DNA from: CAVYYW01 sp963772845
GTDB taxonomy: Bacteria; Bacillota; Bacilli; Bacillales; Sporolactobacillaceae
Reading direction: 5' to 3'
Assembly: GCA_963772845.1 (NCBI GenBank)
Contig: CAVYYW010000014.1
Span: 434,001-498,000, forward strand
DNA: 64,000 bases
Made by a program: the position numbers and the translations under genes
Shown here: positions 44,140-52,830 of the stretch, one piece after another
Layout of the letters: each line of letters opens with the position of its first letter
Position numbering within the stretch: the stretch's first letter is position 1
Notes under the pieces: model-generated
What the model was told of the DNA's origin: nothing
The model's database searches: none
What the model saw: only the letters and a program-made list of their open reading frames with translations

Positions 44140-44425
44140 TTCAATCTTCTCCTTTATTCAAGTCTTTAATAATTATAACTGTCCCAATGTTATTTTCATA
44201 GGGAGACATTCAAGCGTGAATGATCTGATTTTTTCAACGAAAAAATTATTTTACAGATATATTTTTATTCTTCTTAAAAACCCGTACCAACAGCATGTTG
44301 ATATTTGCAAATGACATATTATCCTGTTATTCTACAAATTCTTTGTTATATGGGTTGTTTGCTCTTAATATCTCTGCTTTCCACCCATTATTATAATTGA
44401 CATATTGCAATCTGTTTGTTCCTGA

Positions 44426-44473
44426 ACACAATATATTGTATTTTTTTATAAATGTTAATACTATATGTTGTGA
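44426..44473 (+). promoter_or_regulatory. Paired NrdR boxes upstream of nrdJ
   Basis: ACACAATATATTGTAT (44426-44441) and ATACTATATGTTGTGA (44458-44473) both match the NrdR consensus (acaCwAtATaTwGtg type). Their centres are 32 bp apart, three helical turns, as usual for paired sites. NrdR represses ribonucleotide reductase genes in response to dATP/ATP. The rest of the 44140-44524 interval holds no gene; it is AT-rich with a possible TTGACA at 44397. Confidence 0.85.
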
Positions 44474-44524
44474 TTTTTGATAAAAGAGGGTAATATGTCT
44501 ATAGAGATTTAAAAAGAGGAGACG

Positions 44525-47110
44525 ATGAGTATGGATACAGGGGTAAAAACAGATATCAAAACAGAGATGGAGATTAATGCGGATCAGTTGAACGAAGATA
44601 TAAAAGAGTTTCCTCAGGTTTTTCCAATTACGAATGATATGAAATTAACCCATCATGGGGTGTCCCGTCTAGTTATGTTAGACAGGTATGCGTTTAAAGA
44701 TACGGAAAAAAAGACCTTAAAAGAAGGGGACTTTGTTGTTTTGACGGTGAAAGCTGATCCAAAGTTCCCGGCAAGAGGCTACGGTTTTATTCAGTCAATT
44801 GACTGGGAAAATAATAATGCAAAGATAGCTGTTGCGGATGAATTCCGGGCAGTCCTTGAAGCGGAAGAAGAGCAGACCACCGGTATTATTGTCCGGTCGC
44901 TTGACATTATGGACAAGCCTCTTGAAGTATACTATGAGCAGATCGCATTAAGAAATGCAAAAGGTTTGGCAGCAGTTGAAACAACGGAAGAGAAGAAAAA
45001 AGAGGCGTTTGATTCGTTCTATCATGAACTGGTTAACATGAACTTCGTACCGGCAGGACGGGTTTTATATGGCGCGGGCGCTGACACAAACGTTACGTAT
45101 TTTAACTGTTATGTAATGCCTTTTATCCAGGACTCTCGTGAGGGAATTGCTGAACACCGCAAAAAGGTCATGGAAATTATGAGCCGTGGCGGCGGTGTCG
45201 GAACAAACGGGACAACCCTGCGTCCTAGGAATACATTGGCGAGAGGCGTAAACGGAAAATCGAGCGGTTCTGTCTCCTGGCTTGATGACATTGCAAAATT
45301 AACACATCTTGTTGAACAGGGTGGCAGCCGTCGCGGTGCTCAGATGATTATGCTTGCTGACTCGCATCCCGACATTCTTGAATTTATAATTTCTAAGATG
45401 CAAAACCCAAGAATTTTGCGCTATCTAATTGAAACATCAAGTGATACGGAAATTAAAGAACTTGCCAAAAATAAACTTAAATTCACGCCCTTTAATGAAT
45501 CTGAAAAAGCAATGTATGAGAATATCCTGAATTACCGGGAGATGCCTGGGCATGGGGGATTCAACAATAAAATTTTCAAAGATGCTCAAGAGAAACTGAA
45601 TACAGGCGGCACGTATTCTGTAAATAATTCTGAATTCCTGACAGGCGCCAATATTTCCATTACCTTAACGAAAGATTTCATGGAAGCTGTTGAAAACAAT
45701 CAGGAATTCGCTCTAAGATTCCCTGATGTTGAACATTACAGTCCGGATGAAATGGTTCAGTACAATAATGAATGGCATCAATGCGGAGATGTCAGAGAAT
45801 GGGAAGCGCGCGGCTTCGCAATCAGAACTTACCGTACGATTAAAGCGAAAGAGCTATGGGATTTAATTAACATTTGCGCGACTTACTCGGCTGAACCGGG
45901 GATCTTCTTTATTGATAATGCGAACGATATGACGAACGCTAAAGCTTATGGGCAAAAAGTTGTCGCTACGAATCCGTGCGGAGAGCAGCCGCTTGCGCCG
46001 TATTCAGTTTGTAATCTTGCTGCCGTTAATCTTGCGCAAATGGCAGATAAAGAGACTAAAGAAGTGAACTTTGACAAGCTTAAGAAAACAGTCGCAACCG
46101 GTGTGAGAATGCAGGACAACGTGATTGATGCTACCCCTTATTTTCTAGAGGAGAACCGTCATCAGGCTCTTGGAGAGCGCCGTGTAGGGCTTGGAGTAAT
46201 GGGATTACATGATCTTTTGATTTATTGTGAAACAGAATACGGCTCGGAAAAAGGTAATGCCCTTGTTGATGAAATCTTTGAAACCATTGCAACAACGGCT
46301 TATAAAACATCCGTTGATCTTGCCAAAGAAAAAGGAAGTTTTCCATTCTTGCAGGGAGCTACGGCAGAGGAAACCAAAGCATTACGTCAAAAGTTTACCG
46401 AAACCGGCTATATGAGAAAGCTTCCGCAGAATTTGCGTGATGATATTCAAGCATATGGCATCAGAAATTCTCACTTGCTCACTGTTGCACCGACAGGATC
46501 AACAGGAACCATGGTTGGCGTCTCTACCGGCCTGGAACCTTATTTTTCCTTCTCATATTATCGCAGCGGTCGTCTTGGTAAATTTATTGAGGTAAAAGCT
46601 GATATTGTTCAGGAATACCTTGAATCTCATCCAGAAGCAAGTGCTGATAACCTGCCTCACTGGTTTGTTACGGCTATGGAGCTTAAACCCGAAGCACATG
46701 CGGATACCCAGTGTGTGATCCAGAAGTGGATTGACAGTTCAATCAGTAAAACAGTGAACGCACCAAAAGGTTATTCTGTTGAACAGGTTAAAGGTGTATA
46801 TGAACGGTTATATAAAGGGGGAGCAAAGGGCGGTACCGTATATGTAGACGGTTCCCGTGATGCCCAGGTGCTTTCATTAAAGGCAGAAGACAATACTTTT
46901 TCTGAAGAAAAGACTGAGGACCAGCCTGCATCTGAAGAAAAACAGAAAATTGTCCTTGTTGACACCATTACACAGCTTGATAAAACGCATGTAAATTACG
47001 GCTCTGAGGCTGGAGACACTTGCCCGATCTGCCGAAAAGGCCATGTAGAAGAAATTGGCGGCTGCAATACATGCACAAATTGCAACGCCCAATTAAAGTG
47101 TGGTTTATAA
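44525..47110 (+). CDS. nrdJ: Adenosylcobalamin-dependent ribonucleotide reductase (class II)
   Basis: Makes deoxyribonucleotides using coenzyme B12, independent of oxygen. 861 residues. An N-terminal ~130-residue extension precedes the barrel, which begins near FYHELVNMNFVPAGRVLYGAG. Active-site N483, C485 and E487 lie in NPCGEQ, with VCNL following; the phosphate loop is APTGSTGTM. The C-terminus has a four-cysteine zinc-ribbon-like tail (CPICRKGH, CNTCTNCN) and a redox-type CGL end. GAGGAG precedes the ATG. B. subtilis has class Ib NrdEF and no gene here, so this is an accessory gene beside mntR. Confidence 0.93.
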   Translation: MSMDTGVKTDIKTEMEINADQLNEDIKEFPQVFPITNDMKLTHHGVSRLVMLDRYAFKDTEKKTLKEGDFVVLTVKADPKFPARGYGFIQSIDWENNNAKIAVADEFRAVLEAEEEQTTGIIVRSLDIMDKPLEVYYEQIALRNAKGLAAVETTEEKKKEAFDSFYHELVNMNFVPAGRVLYGAGADTNVTYFNCYVMPFIQDSREGIAEHRKKVMEIMSRGGGVGTNGTTLRPRNTLARGVNGKSSGSVSWLDDIAKLTHLVEQGGSRRGAQMIMLADSHPDILEFIISKMQNPRILRYLIETSSDTEIKELAKNKLKFTPFNESEKAMYENILNYREMPGHGGFNNKIFKDAQEKLNTGGTYSVNNSEFLTGANISITLTKDFMEAVENNQEFALRFPDVEHYSPDEMVQYNNEWHQCGDVREWEARGFAIRTYRTIKAKELWDLINICATYSAEPGIFFIDNANDMTNAKAYGQKVVATNPCGEQPLAPYSVCNLAAVNLAQMADKETKEVNFDKLKKTVATGVRMQDNVIDATPYFLEENRHQALGERRVGLGVMGLHDLLIYCETEYGSEKGNALVDEIFETIATTAYKTSVDLAKEKGSFPFLQGATAEETKALRQKFTETGYMRKLPQNLRDDIQAYGIRNSHLLTVAPTGSTGTMVGVSTGLEPYFSFSYYRSGRLGKFIEVKADIVQEYLESHPEASADNLPHWFVTAMELKPEAHADTQCVIQKWIDSSISKTVNAPKGYSVEQVKGVYERLYKGGAKGGTVYVDGSRDAQVLSLKAEDNTFSEEKTEDQPASEEKQKIVLVDTITQLDKTHVNYGSEAGDTCPICRKGHVEEIGGCNTCTNCNAQLKCGL

Positions 47111-47227
47111 TTTATCCAGCACTAAGGAGGTCCCCCTCAGCTTGTTTTAATATTTGGAGTATAGTACAATTTTAAAAGATGTATGTTTATGAATGAATTA
47201 ACGGCAAGTTCTGTTAGGGGGGACACC

Positions 47228-47647
47228 ATGCCACCAACTCCGAGCATGGAAGATTATATTGAACGCATTTATTTGCTGATTGAAGATAAAGGGTACGCAC
47301 GGGTTTCCGATATTGCAGAAGCTCTCGCTGTCCATCCTTCCTCCGTAACCAAAATGGTTCAAAAGCTTGATAAAGACAAATATTTAATATACGAAAAATA
47401 CAGAGGTCTGGTTCTCACTTCAAAAGGGGAGAAGCTTGGAAAACGTCTGGTCTACAGACACGAGCTTCTGGAAGACTTTTTAAAAGTTATCGGAGTAAGC
47501 AAGGAGAATATTTATAACGACGTGGAAGGGATTGAGCATCACCTAAGCTGGGATGCCATCGACCGCATTGGAGATCTTGTTCAGTATATCGGAGAAAATA
47601 AACAGGTTGCGGATGCCCTGGAAAAATTCCGCATTCGTGGGGAATAA
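47228..47647 (+). CDS. mntR: Manganese-responsive transcriptional regulator MntR
   Basis: DtxR-family repressor of manganese uptake. 139 residues. The N-terminal winged helix (YARVSDIAEALAVHPSSVTKMVQKLDKD) is nearly identical to B. subtilis MntR. Metal ligands include the Asp in MEDYIERIY, Glu in HELLEDFL and the NDVEGIEHH segment. The start at 47228 follows TAGGGGGGAC; the frame is open 15 codons upstream. It is a single-gene unit with its own terminator. Confidence 0.95.
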   Translation: MPPTPSMEDYIERIYLLIEDKGYARVSDIAEALAVHPSSVTKMVQKLDKDKYLIYEKYRGLVLTSKGEKLGKRLVYRHELLEDFLKVIGVSKENIYNDVEGIEHHLSWDAIDRIGDLVQYIGENKQVADALEKFRIRGE

Positions 47648-47651
47648 GTAA

Positions 47652-47688
47652 AGCACGGTCAGTTCATTAACTGACCGTGCTTTTTTTT
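47652..47688 (+). terminator. Intrinsic terminator after mntR
   Basis: AGCACGGTCAGTT and AACTGACCGTGCT around CATT, then eight Ts. Confidence 0.93.
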
Positions 47689-47782
47689 GCGTGATAACCG
47701 TTGTTTAAAAGGCGTTCTTCTTTTCCTTGCTGGTCATAATCCTGAATATAGCCTAATAGATAATTAATAAGGAGGGCTTAGT

Positions 47783-48670
47783 ATGTGGGTTGATGGCGTT
47801 TTTTCCGGCGGGGGAATGAAGGCAATTGCATATGCCGGTGCAATAAAGGCTTTGGAAGAAAAAAACCTAGTATTTAAAAGACTCGCAGGGACGAGCGCCG
47901 GTTCAATTGTAGCTGCATTATTAGCCGTTAATTATACACCGGATGAGATTCTTGTCGAGTTAAAGCAGTTGAATCCAGAAGCTTTTTTAAAGGAAAAAAG
48001 CTGGTATAAAAGCATGCCATTAATCCGTTGGCTGACACTCTATTATCGAATGGGTATATACAGCGGTGACGCCTTTGAACAATGGATAGACGGCTTGCTT
48101 AGAAAAAAGGGGGTCAGTACCTTCAATGATCTTGCTTTTCAAAGGCTGAGAATCATTGTTTCAGATATTTCGTCAGGCACCATGGTGGTTTTGCCGGATG
48201 ATTTACCGAAATACGGCATAACTCCCGGTTCATTTCGTATATCCCGAGCGATCAGAATGAGCTGCAGTCTGCCTTTCTTTTTTGAACCCGTTGCTTTAAC
48301 AAACAGCTCTGGTGACCGTTGTTTAATGATTGATGGAGGGGTATTAAGTAATTTCCCTTTGTGGCTTTTTGATGACGAGAAAACATTGCCGGTTCGACCG
48401 TTTATTGGTCTTCAGCTCAGTAGCAGGACGACAATCCTAGTTCCTAAAAAAATCAAAAATGTCCTTGATTTTTTTCATCGTATCTTTTTTACAATGAAGG
48501 AGGCCCATGATGCCGTCTATATTTCAAAATATGCCACAACCAATATTATTTTTATTCCGGTGCATGATGTGGAGACCACGGATTTTTCAATCCCTGATGC
48601 CCAAAAAGAAGCATTAATTAACCTTGGTTATAAAAAAACGGAGGCTTTTCTGAAAAAGTGGCATTTTTAG
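47783..48670 (+). CDS. yqhO: Patatin-like phospholipase family protein YqhO
   Basis: 295 residues. Patatin fold with oxyanion loop SGGGMKAIAY, nucleophile GTSAGS and catalytic Asp in DGGVLSNFP, the complete Ser-Asp dyad. No signal peptide, so probably cytoplasmic lipid acyl hydrolase. Substrate unknown. AAGGAGGGC precedes the ATG. It follows mntR as in B. subtilis and is bounded downstream by repeat island C. Confidence 0.92.
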   Translation: MWVDGVFSGGGMKAIAYAGAIKALEEKNLVFKRLAGTSAGSIVAALLAVNYTPDEILVELKQLNPEAFLKEKSWYKSMPLIRWLTLYYRMGIYSGDAFEQWIDGLLRKKGVSTFNDLAFQRLRIIVSDISSGTMVVLPDDLPKYGITPGSFRISRAIRMSCSLPFFFEPVALTNSSGDRCLMIDGGVLSNFPLWLFDDEKTLPVRPFIGLQLSSRTTILVPKKIKNVLDFFHRIFFTMKEAHDAVYISKYATTNIIFIPVHDVETTDFSIPDAQKEALINLGYKKTEAFLKKWHF

Positions 48671-48671
48671 A

Positions 48672-49130
48672 AGGGCGCTTGTTTAGCAATCTAACTTAGG
48701 AAAAGCTGAAGATCTTCATTAAAGAGTGCAGTGGGATCACACTTGGGGCGCTGATGTAGCCACTGAAAAAGTTTCTTTTTCCCTTCGGATCAAGCTTTGG
48801 AAAGTTCTCGCTGGCCGCAGGCGTCTCAAACTTTCCCAATATTTCCGCTTTCAATGTATGACTTCGCATTTTCTTCGCACGATGAAAAAGCAAAGCACCC
48901 TTGAGTAAGTGGAATACTTTTGAGGTCAAGAGAAAATTAAAATTGAGTATTTCCATTTTGTAATGATACATAAAGCAATTTCGGGGAGTGTCGAACGTTC
49001 TTGTCAGCACAGTCCTCCAGTCGTTGCAAGCGGCTTCCCGCTGATCCCGCAGACGTCTCAGGTGTTTCCAAAGAATTTTAGAGGTATTGTGAGAAGACAA
49101 GAAATACGTCATTGGGGCGAAGAAGGCATA
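48672..49130. repeat. Intergenic repeat mosaic, island C
   Basis: 460 bases with no supportable gene. R4 at 48729-48772 (gctgatgtagccactgaaa) matches 14007-14050 of island A. R5 at 48838-48876 (atttccgctttcaatgtatg, cgcattttc) matches two places in island B. A segment near 49026-49062 (gcggcttcccgctgatcccgc) recalls the start of R2. The copies are more decayed than in islands A and B. Confidence 0.6.
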
Positions 49131-49132
49131 AC

Positions 49133-49165
49133 AAAAGGCTTTCGCCAATGTGAGAGGCGAAAGCC
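49133..49165 (-). terminator. Terminator of the yqhQ-yqhP unit
   Basis: GGCTTTCGCC and GGCGAAAGCC form a 10-base-pair stem, preceded by AAAA (Ts on the minus strand), seven bases past the yqhP stop. Confidence 0.85.
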
Positions 49166-49171
49166 GGGGTG

Positions 49172-49570
49172 TTAAAACAAAACACGTTTTTTCTTTTTCG
49201 TTTTTTTTCCTTCAATAACGGTCAAATGAGCATGATCACGGAGTTTTATAGGTGAAGGTCCACGTCTCTTGCTGGATTTGGATGGAACGGCTTTTAAATG
49301 AGTATGGCGGGCTGGCCGCATTTTATATGCACTTGCCGGGCTCTTGCGGATTTTTTTTGACTGTTTAACTGCCTTGCGGTAATGAGAAGAATCATTGGGC
49401 CGATGATTGACAAAGCGGCGGAAAACATAGATTCCTATTCCGACGATTAGCCCGATAGCAATAAGTCGTATAAACAGATTCAATGGATTTGTCGCAAGCA
49501 TAGAGTAGATCCCAATCAAACCTAACCCCAGGACAATCACTAAAATTAGGGTGTTAAGCCATGACCTCAT
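49172..49570 (-). CDS. yqhP: SA1362-family membrane protein YqhP
   Basis: 132 residues. Two N-terminal transmembrane helices (LNTLILVIVLGLGLIGIYSM and LFIRLIAIGLIVGIGIYVF), then a strongly basic, low-complexity tail (KKIRKSPASAYK to KKTKKKKRVLF). Matches the SA1362/YqhP family. Two ATGs follow AAGGAGG; the second, at 49570, has better spacing than the one at 49576. It lies just after yqhQ with a gap of under 20 bases, likely one transcript. Confidence 0.8.
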   Translation of the reverse strand: MRSWLNTLILVIVLGLGLIGIYSMLATNPLNLFIRLIAIGLIVGIGIYVFRRFVNHRPNDSSHYRKAVKQSKKIRKSPASAYKMRPARHTHLKAVPSKSSKRRGPSPIKLRDHAHLTVIEGKKTKKKKRVLF

Positions 49571-49584
49571 CACCATTCACCTCC

Positions 49585-50586
49585 TTAATTAATAGACGAC
49601 CCCACCTGAGACTCTGCGGACTCGACTTCAACAGCCAATTCCTGTTCACGTCTTAACATATGCTGAAACGCTTCAATGGAAACTTCAATCTGAGAATCAT
49701 CAGGCTCCTTGGTCGTTAAAAGCTGCAGCCATAATCCGGGGTAGCCAAGCCACTTCAGATAAGGATTATGTCTTGACTTGTTGGTCAGCTGGAGAACTTC
49801 ATAAGCAATTCCCAAGTCAACAGGAATTAGAACAATACGTGATACGAGCCTTAACCATAAAGGGTCGGTAGGAACAAAGAAATAGAGAACAACACTGACA
49901 ATCGCGGTAAAGAGAATAAAGCTGCTTCCGCATCTGTAATGAAGGCGTGAATGCTGTCTCACGTTTTCAACGGTAATAGCCTTCCCGTTTTCATAAGTAT
50001 TAATAACCTTATGTTCTGCACCATGATATTGAAAAACACGTTTCATGATTGGCGTGAGACTTACAAAATATATATATCCAAACAGCAGCAGGATCTTGAA
50101 AAAGCCTTCCAAAAGAATTTGGGCAACATCACCAGGTACAAGAGGCTTTAGAAGATTAGCAGCAATGGCTGGGACAATTGTGAAGATAAATTTAGCGAAA
50201 AGAAATGATAAGATTCCCAAAACGGCCACACCAATAATCATGCCCATTTTCGAGCCTTCTTTTTCATTTGTCTCTTCATCAGAATCTGTCCAAACCTTTG
50301 AGGGTGTCTGGTCGGCCTCATTTTCGGCATCTTGTTCCTCATATTTCGATGAGGAAAAATTTAAATGCTTCGTACCAACGGCAGACGCTTCGAGAATACC
50401 GATAATCCCTCGAATAAAAGGGATTTTTTTCAGCTTTTGCATTGCAGGCTGAGGTTTCTTTATATATTCAAAGTAATGAATGGAGCCATCCTTCATTCTT
50501 ACGGCCGTAACCGTTGTGAATTTACCACCCATCATAACGCCTTCTATGACGGCCTGACCGCCATAAGCAGGTCTGTTTTTAGACAT
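49585..50586 (-). CDS. yqhQ: DUF1385 membrane protein YqhQ
   Basis: 333 residues. The family-specific start RPAYGGQAVIEGVMMGG, then a polar linker, four or five transmembrane helices, and the central FQYHGAEHKVINTYENG and HSRLHYRCGSSFILF motifs with conserved His and Cys, suggestive of metal binding. Function unknown; DUF1385 proteins are widespread in bacteria and often near prfA or peptidase genes. Divergent from yqhR. Confidence 0.92.
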   Translation of the reverse strand: MSKNRPAYGGQAVIEGVMMGGKFTTVTAVRMKDGSIHYFEYIKKPQPAMQKLKKIPFIRGIIGILEASAVGTKHLNFSSSKYEEQDAENEADQTPSKVWTDSDEETNEKEGSKMGMIIGVAVLGILSFLFAKFIFTIVPAIAANLLKPLVPGDVAQILLEGFFKILLLFGYIYFVSLTPIMKRVFQYHGAEHKVINTYENGKAITVENVRQHSRLHYRCGSSFILFTAIVSVVLYFFVPTDPLWLRLVSRIVLIPVDLGIAYEVLQLTNKSRHNPYLKWLGYPGLWLQLLTTKEPDDSQIEVSIEAFQHMLRREQELAVEVESAESQVGSSIN

Positions 50587-50835
50587 GAGATCACCAACCT
50601 AAATGTTCAATATGGATATACTACTATATCTTACTATTAATCCTTATAAACCTCTAGGTTCATCGGTCTCTTATTTTAATTGTTACCCGAAACTTCACAA
50701 TTATACACGCAAAAAGCTTGAATTATTATAATAATAACAGAAAATTAAAACAATTTAACGATTATTCATTTATTATTTTTTAAATAAATGTACATAATAA
50801 ATGAAATGTATCTTCCAATAGGAAAGGAGTTTATT

Positions 50836-51361
50836 ATGAAAAAGAAAAATAATAAAAATAAGAAAAATAATAGATCGGGTTCTAAAAAGAAAATAACCCA
50901 AGATTACATCAAACGGAAGGGTTTTATTTATTGGTTTCTTTGGTGGGGCTTTCTGGAGCACGATATGGCTTATGTGCTATTCTCTTCATTTCACAAAGGT
51001 TGGTCCTACAGTCTTCCTGTTTTTCCTTAAAGAACAAAAGTGGTTTGATAAGTGGCAAGGATACCTGCTAAGTCTGGGATTGTTAATTGGTGTTTCGATA
51101 ATTGCCGCTTTTATATATAAATATGTCCTTGGCAAAATTAAAAGTATATGGATAAGTCTCGCTTACGGATTATTCTTATATATTTTTGTTTTTTTTCTTA
51201 TTGAACCTTGGATCAAAGAAGTCCCCTCTGTTTTAACACTCGACACAGATACAAATACAACCATGATTTGTCTCTCATTATTATATGGTTTATTTGTTGG
51301 ATATTCGATTTCATTTGATCTCCAAACGGGTTCACAGCAGCAGAACTATTCAAATAAATGA
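50836..51361 (+). CDS. yqhR: Membrane protein YqhR (apparent frameshift)
   Basis: Small polytopic protein of about 174 residues when read through. The first frame starts at ATG 50836 after AAAGGAG with a Lys/Asn-rich head and runs to GFIYWFLW. The second frame continues GAFWSTIWLMCYSLHFTKVGP and four helices including LLSLGLLIGVSIIAAFIY and LAYGLFLYIFVFFLI. This composite matches the YqhR pattern with its HFTxxGP motif. One extra base in tggtggggct (50941-50950), a G-rich run, accounts for it. Function unknown. Confidence 0.82.
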
Positions 51362-51451
51362 TGCTATGGTAAACTATTTGAGGAAGTATAGAAACCATTT
51401 GGCTTTAAATACAGTTATACCAAGCCTTTTGTATATGAGGTGACAATACTT

Positions 51452-51887
51452 ATGAAACAACTGCTTGTCATTAATGGCCCGAACCTACATGCCCTTGGAA
51501 AAAGGGAGCCTGGTATTTACGGGACGATGAGCTATGATGATCTTGTCAGGCGTATGACGGTATTAGGCGAGAACAATAATTCTCATATTGAATGCGTTCA
51601 GTCGAATCATGAAGGCCAAATTATCGATTGGCTTCATGAGGCAGACAACCGATATCGACGGCATAATCCTCAATGCAGGTGCTTTTACGCATTATAGTTA
51701 CGCAATACGGGATGCGATCGCATCAATCAATACCGAGGTTATTGAAGTGCATTTGTCAAATATTCATGCCCGTGAGCCGTTCAGGAGTCAGACAGTCATC
51801 GGAGCTGTGGCTGCAGGACAGATATCTGGCCTGGGTATAGCAAGCTATGAACTGGCATGCCAATATTTTTGGTTAGAAAAAATATAA
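51452..51887 (+). CDS. aroQ: 3-dehydroquinate dehydratase, type II (apparent frameshift)
   Basis: Third step of the shikimate pathway. The first frame has LLVINGPNLHALGKREPGIYG (catalytic Tyr) and QSNHEGQIIDWLHEAD. The second frame resumes DIDGIILNAGAFTHYSYAIRDAI, VIEVHLSNIHAREPFR and AAGQISGLGIASYELA. A single added base near 51647-51651 separates them. About 145 residues when joined, the normal size. ATG at 51452 is the natural start. The peptidase gene yqhT, usually between aroQ and efp, is absent. Confidence 0.92.
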
Positions 51888-51923
51888 AAAGATGCATTTT
51901 TATGGGACTTAAGGAGGAAAAAA

Positions 51924-52481
51924 ATGATTTCAGTTAATGATTTTAAAACAGGGTTAACCATCCAGGTAGACAACGGGATTTGGACAGTACTTGAATTTCA
52001 GCATGTAAAGCCAGGCAAGGGTGCGGCATTTGTCCGTTCAAAGCTTCGTAATTTAAGAACTGGAGCGATCCAGGAAAAAACATTCCGCGGCGGCGAGAAA
52101 GTTGAAAAAGCACATATTGAAACCCGGAAAATGCAATATTTGTATGCGAACGGAAGCACTCATGCATTTATGGATCTTGAAAGCTACGATCAAATTGAGC
52201 TTGATGAAAATCAGATTAAAGAACAGTTGAATTTTTTGAAAGAAAACATGGAAGTTAGCATTCAGACTTACGAAGGTGAAACGCTTGGCGTTGAACTGCC
52301 TAATACCGTGACACTGGAAGTTACAGAGACTGAACCAGGTATTAAAGGGGATACGGCTTCTGGAGGAAGCAAGCCTGCGATTCTTGAAACCGGGTACTCA
52401 GTAAATGTTCCTTTCTTCGTTAATATTGGTGATAAACTGGTTGTTGATACAAGAACCGGCTCATATATTTCGAGAGGTTAA
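51924..52481 (+). CDS. efp: Elongation factor P
   Basis: Relieves ribosome stalling at polyproline stretches. 185 residues in three beta-barrel domains. MISVNDFKTGLTIQVDNGIW opens the protein; HVKPGKGAAFVRSKLRN contains the loop Lys that is modified in many species. LPNTVTLEVTETEPGIKGDTASGGSKPA is the family signature. TTAAGGAGG gives a strong ribosome site. A long terminator follows. Confidence 0.97.
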   Translation: MISVNDFKTGLTIQVDNGIWTVLEFQHVKPGKGAAFVRSKLRNLRTGAIQEKTFRGGEKVEKAHIETRKMQYLYANGSTHAFMDLESYDQIELDENQIKEQLNFLKENMEVSIQTYEGETLGVELPNTVTLEVTETEPGIKGDTASGGSKPAILETGYSVNVPFFVNIGDKLVVDTRTGSYISRG

Positions 52482-52570
52482 TCCAGTTGATGCACTTATC
52501 GAAGAACACGTCTAAGAGAGCAATGAAAAATTTGCGTGTCTTAAGAGATTAGCCGAAAGTAATCTAAGAA

Positions 52571-52616
52571 AAGGGTGTCCTGAAGCCGTAATGGCGACCA
52601 GGACACCCTTTTTTTA
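52571..52616 (+). terminator. Long-hairpin terminator after efp
   Basis: GGGTGTCCTG-GCC pairs with TGGC..CAGGACACCC, then seven Ts. Third member of the GCC/GGC-loop terminator family in this window. Confidence 0.9.
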
Positions 52617-52705
52617 GATCAGGTGAGTTTTGATAGGCTTCTGCTCGAATGAAGAACGTATGTAAAGAAAACAGCATACAATTTTAAGTTGCATTTCTCA
52701 CATGA

Positions 52706-52730
52706 CCGCCATTTGGTGGCGTTTTTTTTT
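52706..52730 (+). terminator. Second hairpin in the efp-spoIIIAA interval
   Basis: CGCCA and TGGCG around TTTGG, then nine Ts. It may end an untranslated or antisense-free leader; no gene lies between it and the efp terminator. Confidence 0.75.
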
Positions 52731-52767
52731 TGCCAAAAATAATCACTTTCTTATAAAAGTCATCCTT

Positions 52768-52797
52768 CAGCATAATGTTTTTGTGGCAGCATACATT
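52768..52797 (+). promoter_or_regulatory. SigE-like promoter of the spoIIIA operon
   Basis: A -35 like GCATAAT (52770-52776), 13-base spacer and CATACATT (52790-52797), close to the SigE -10 consensus CATACAnT. It lies about 34 bases before spoIIIAA, an operon known to be SigE-dependent in B. subtilis. Confidence 0.65.
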
Positions 52798-52830
52798 TAA
52801 ACATAAGTCTATGGACAAAGGGTGAGAGAC

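Noticed and set aside
48696..49175. 150-codon minus frame and smaller plus frames in island C
   Set aside because: Composition and content follow decayed repeats; no ribosome site or family resemblance.
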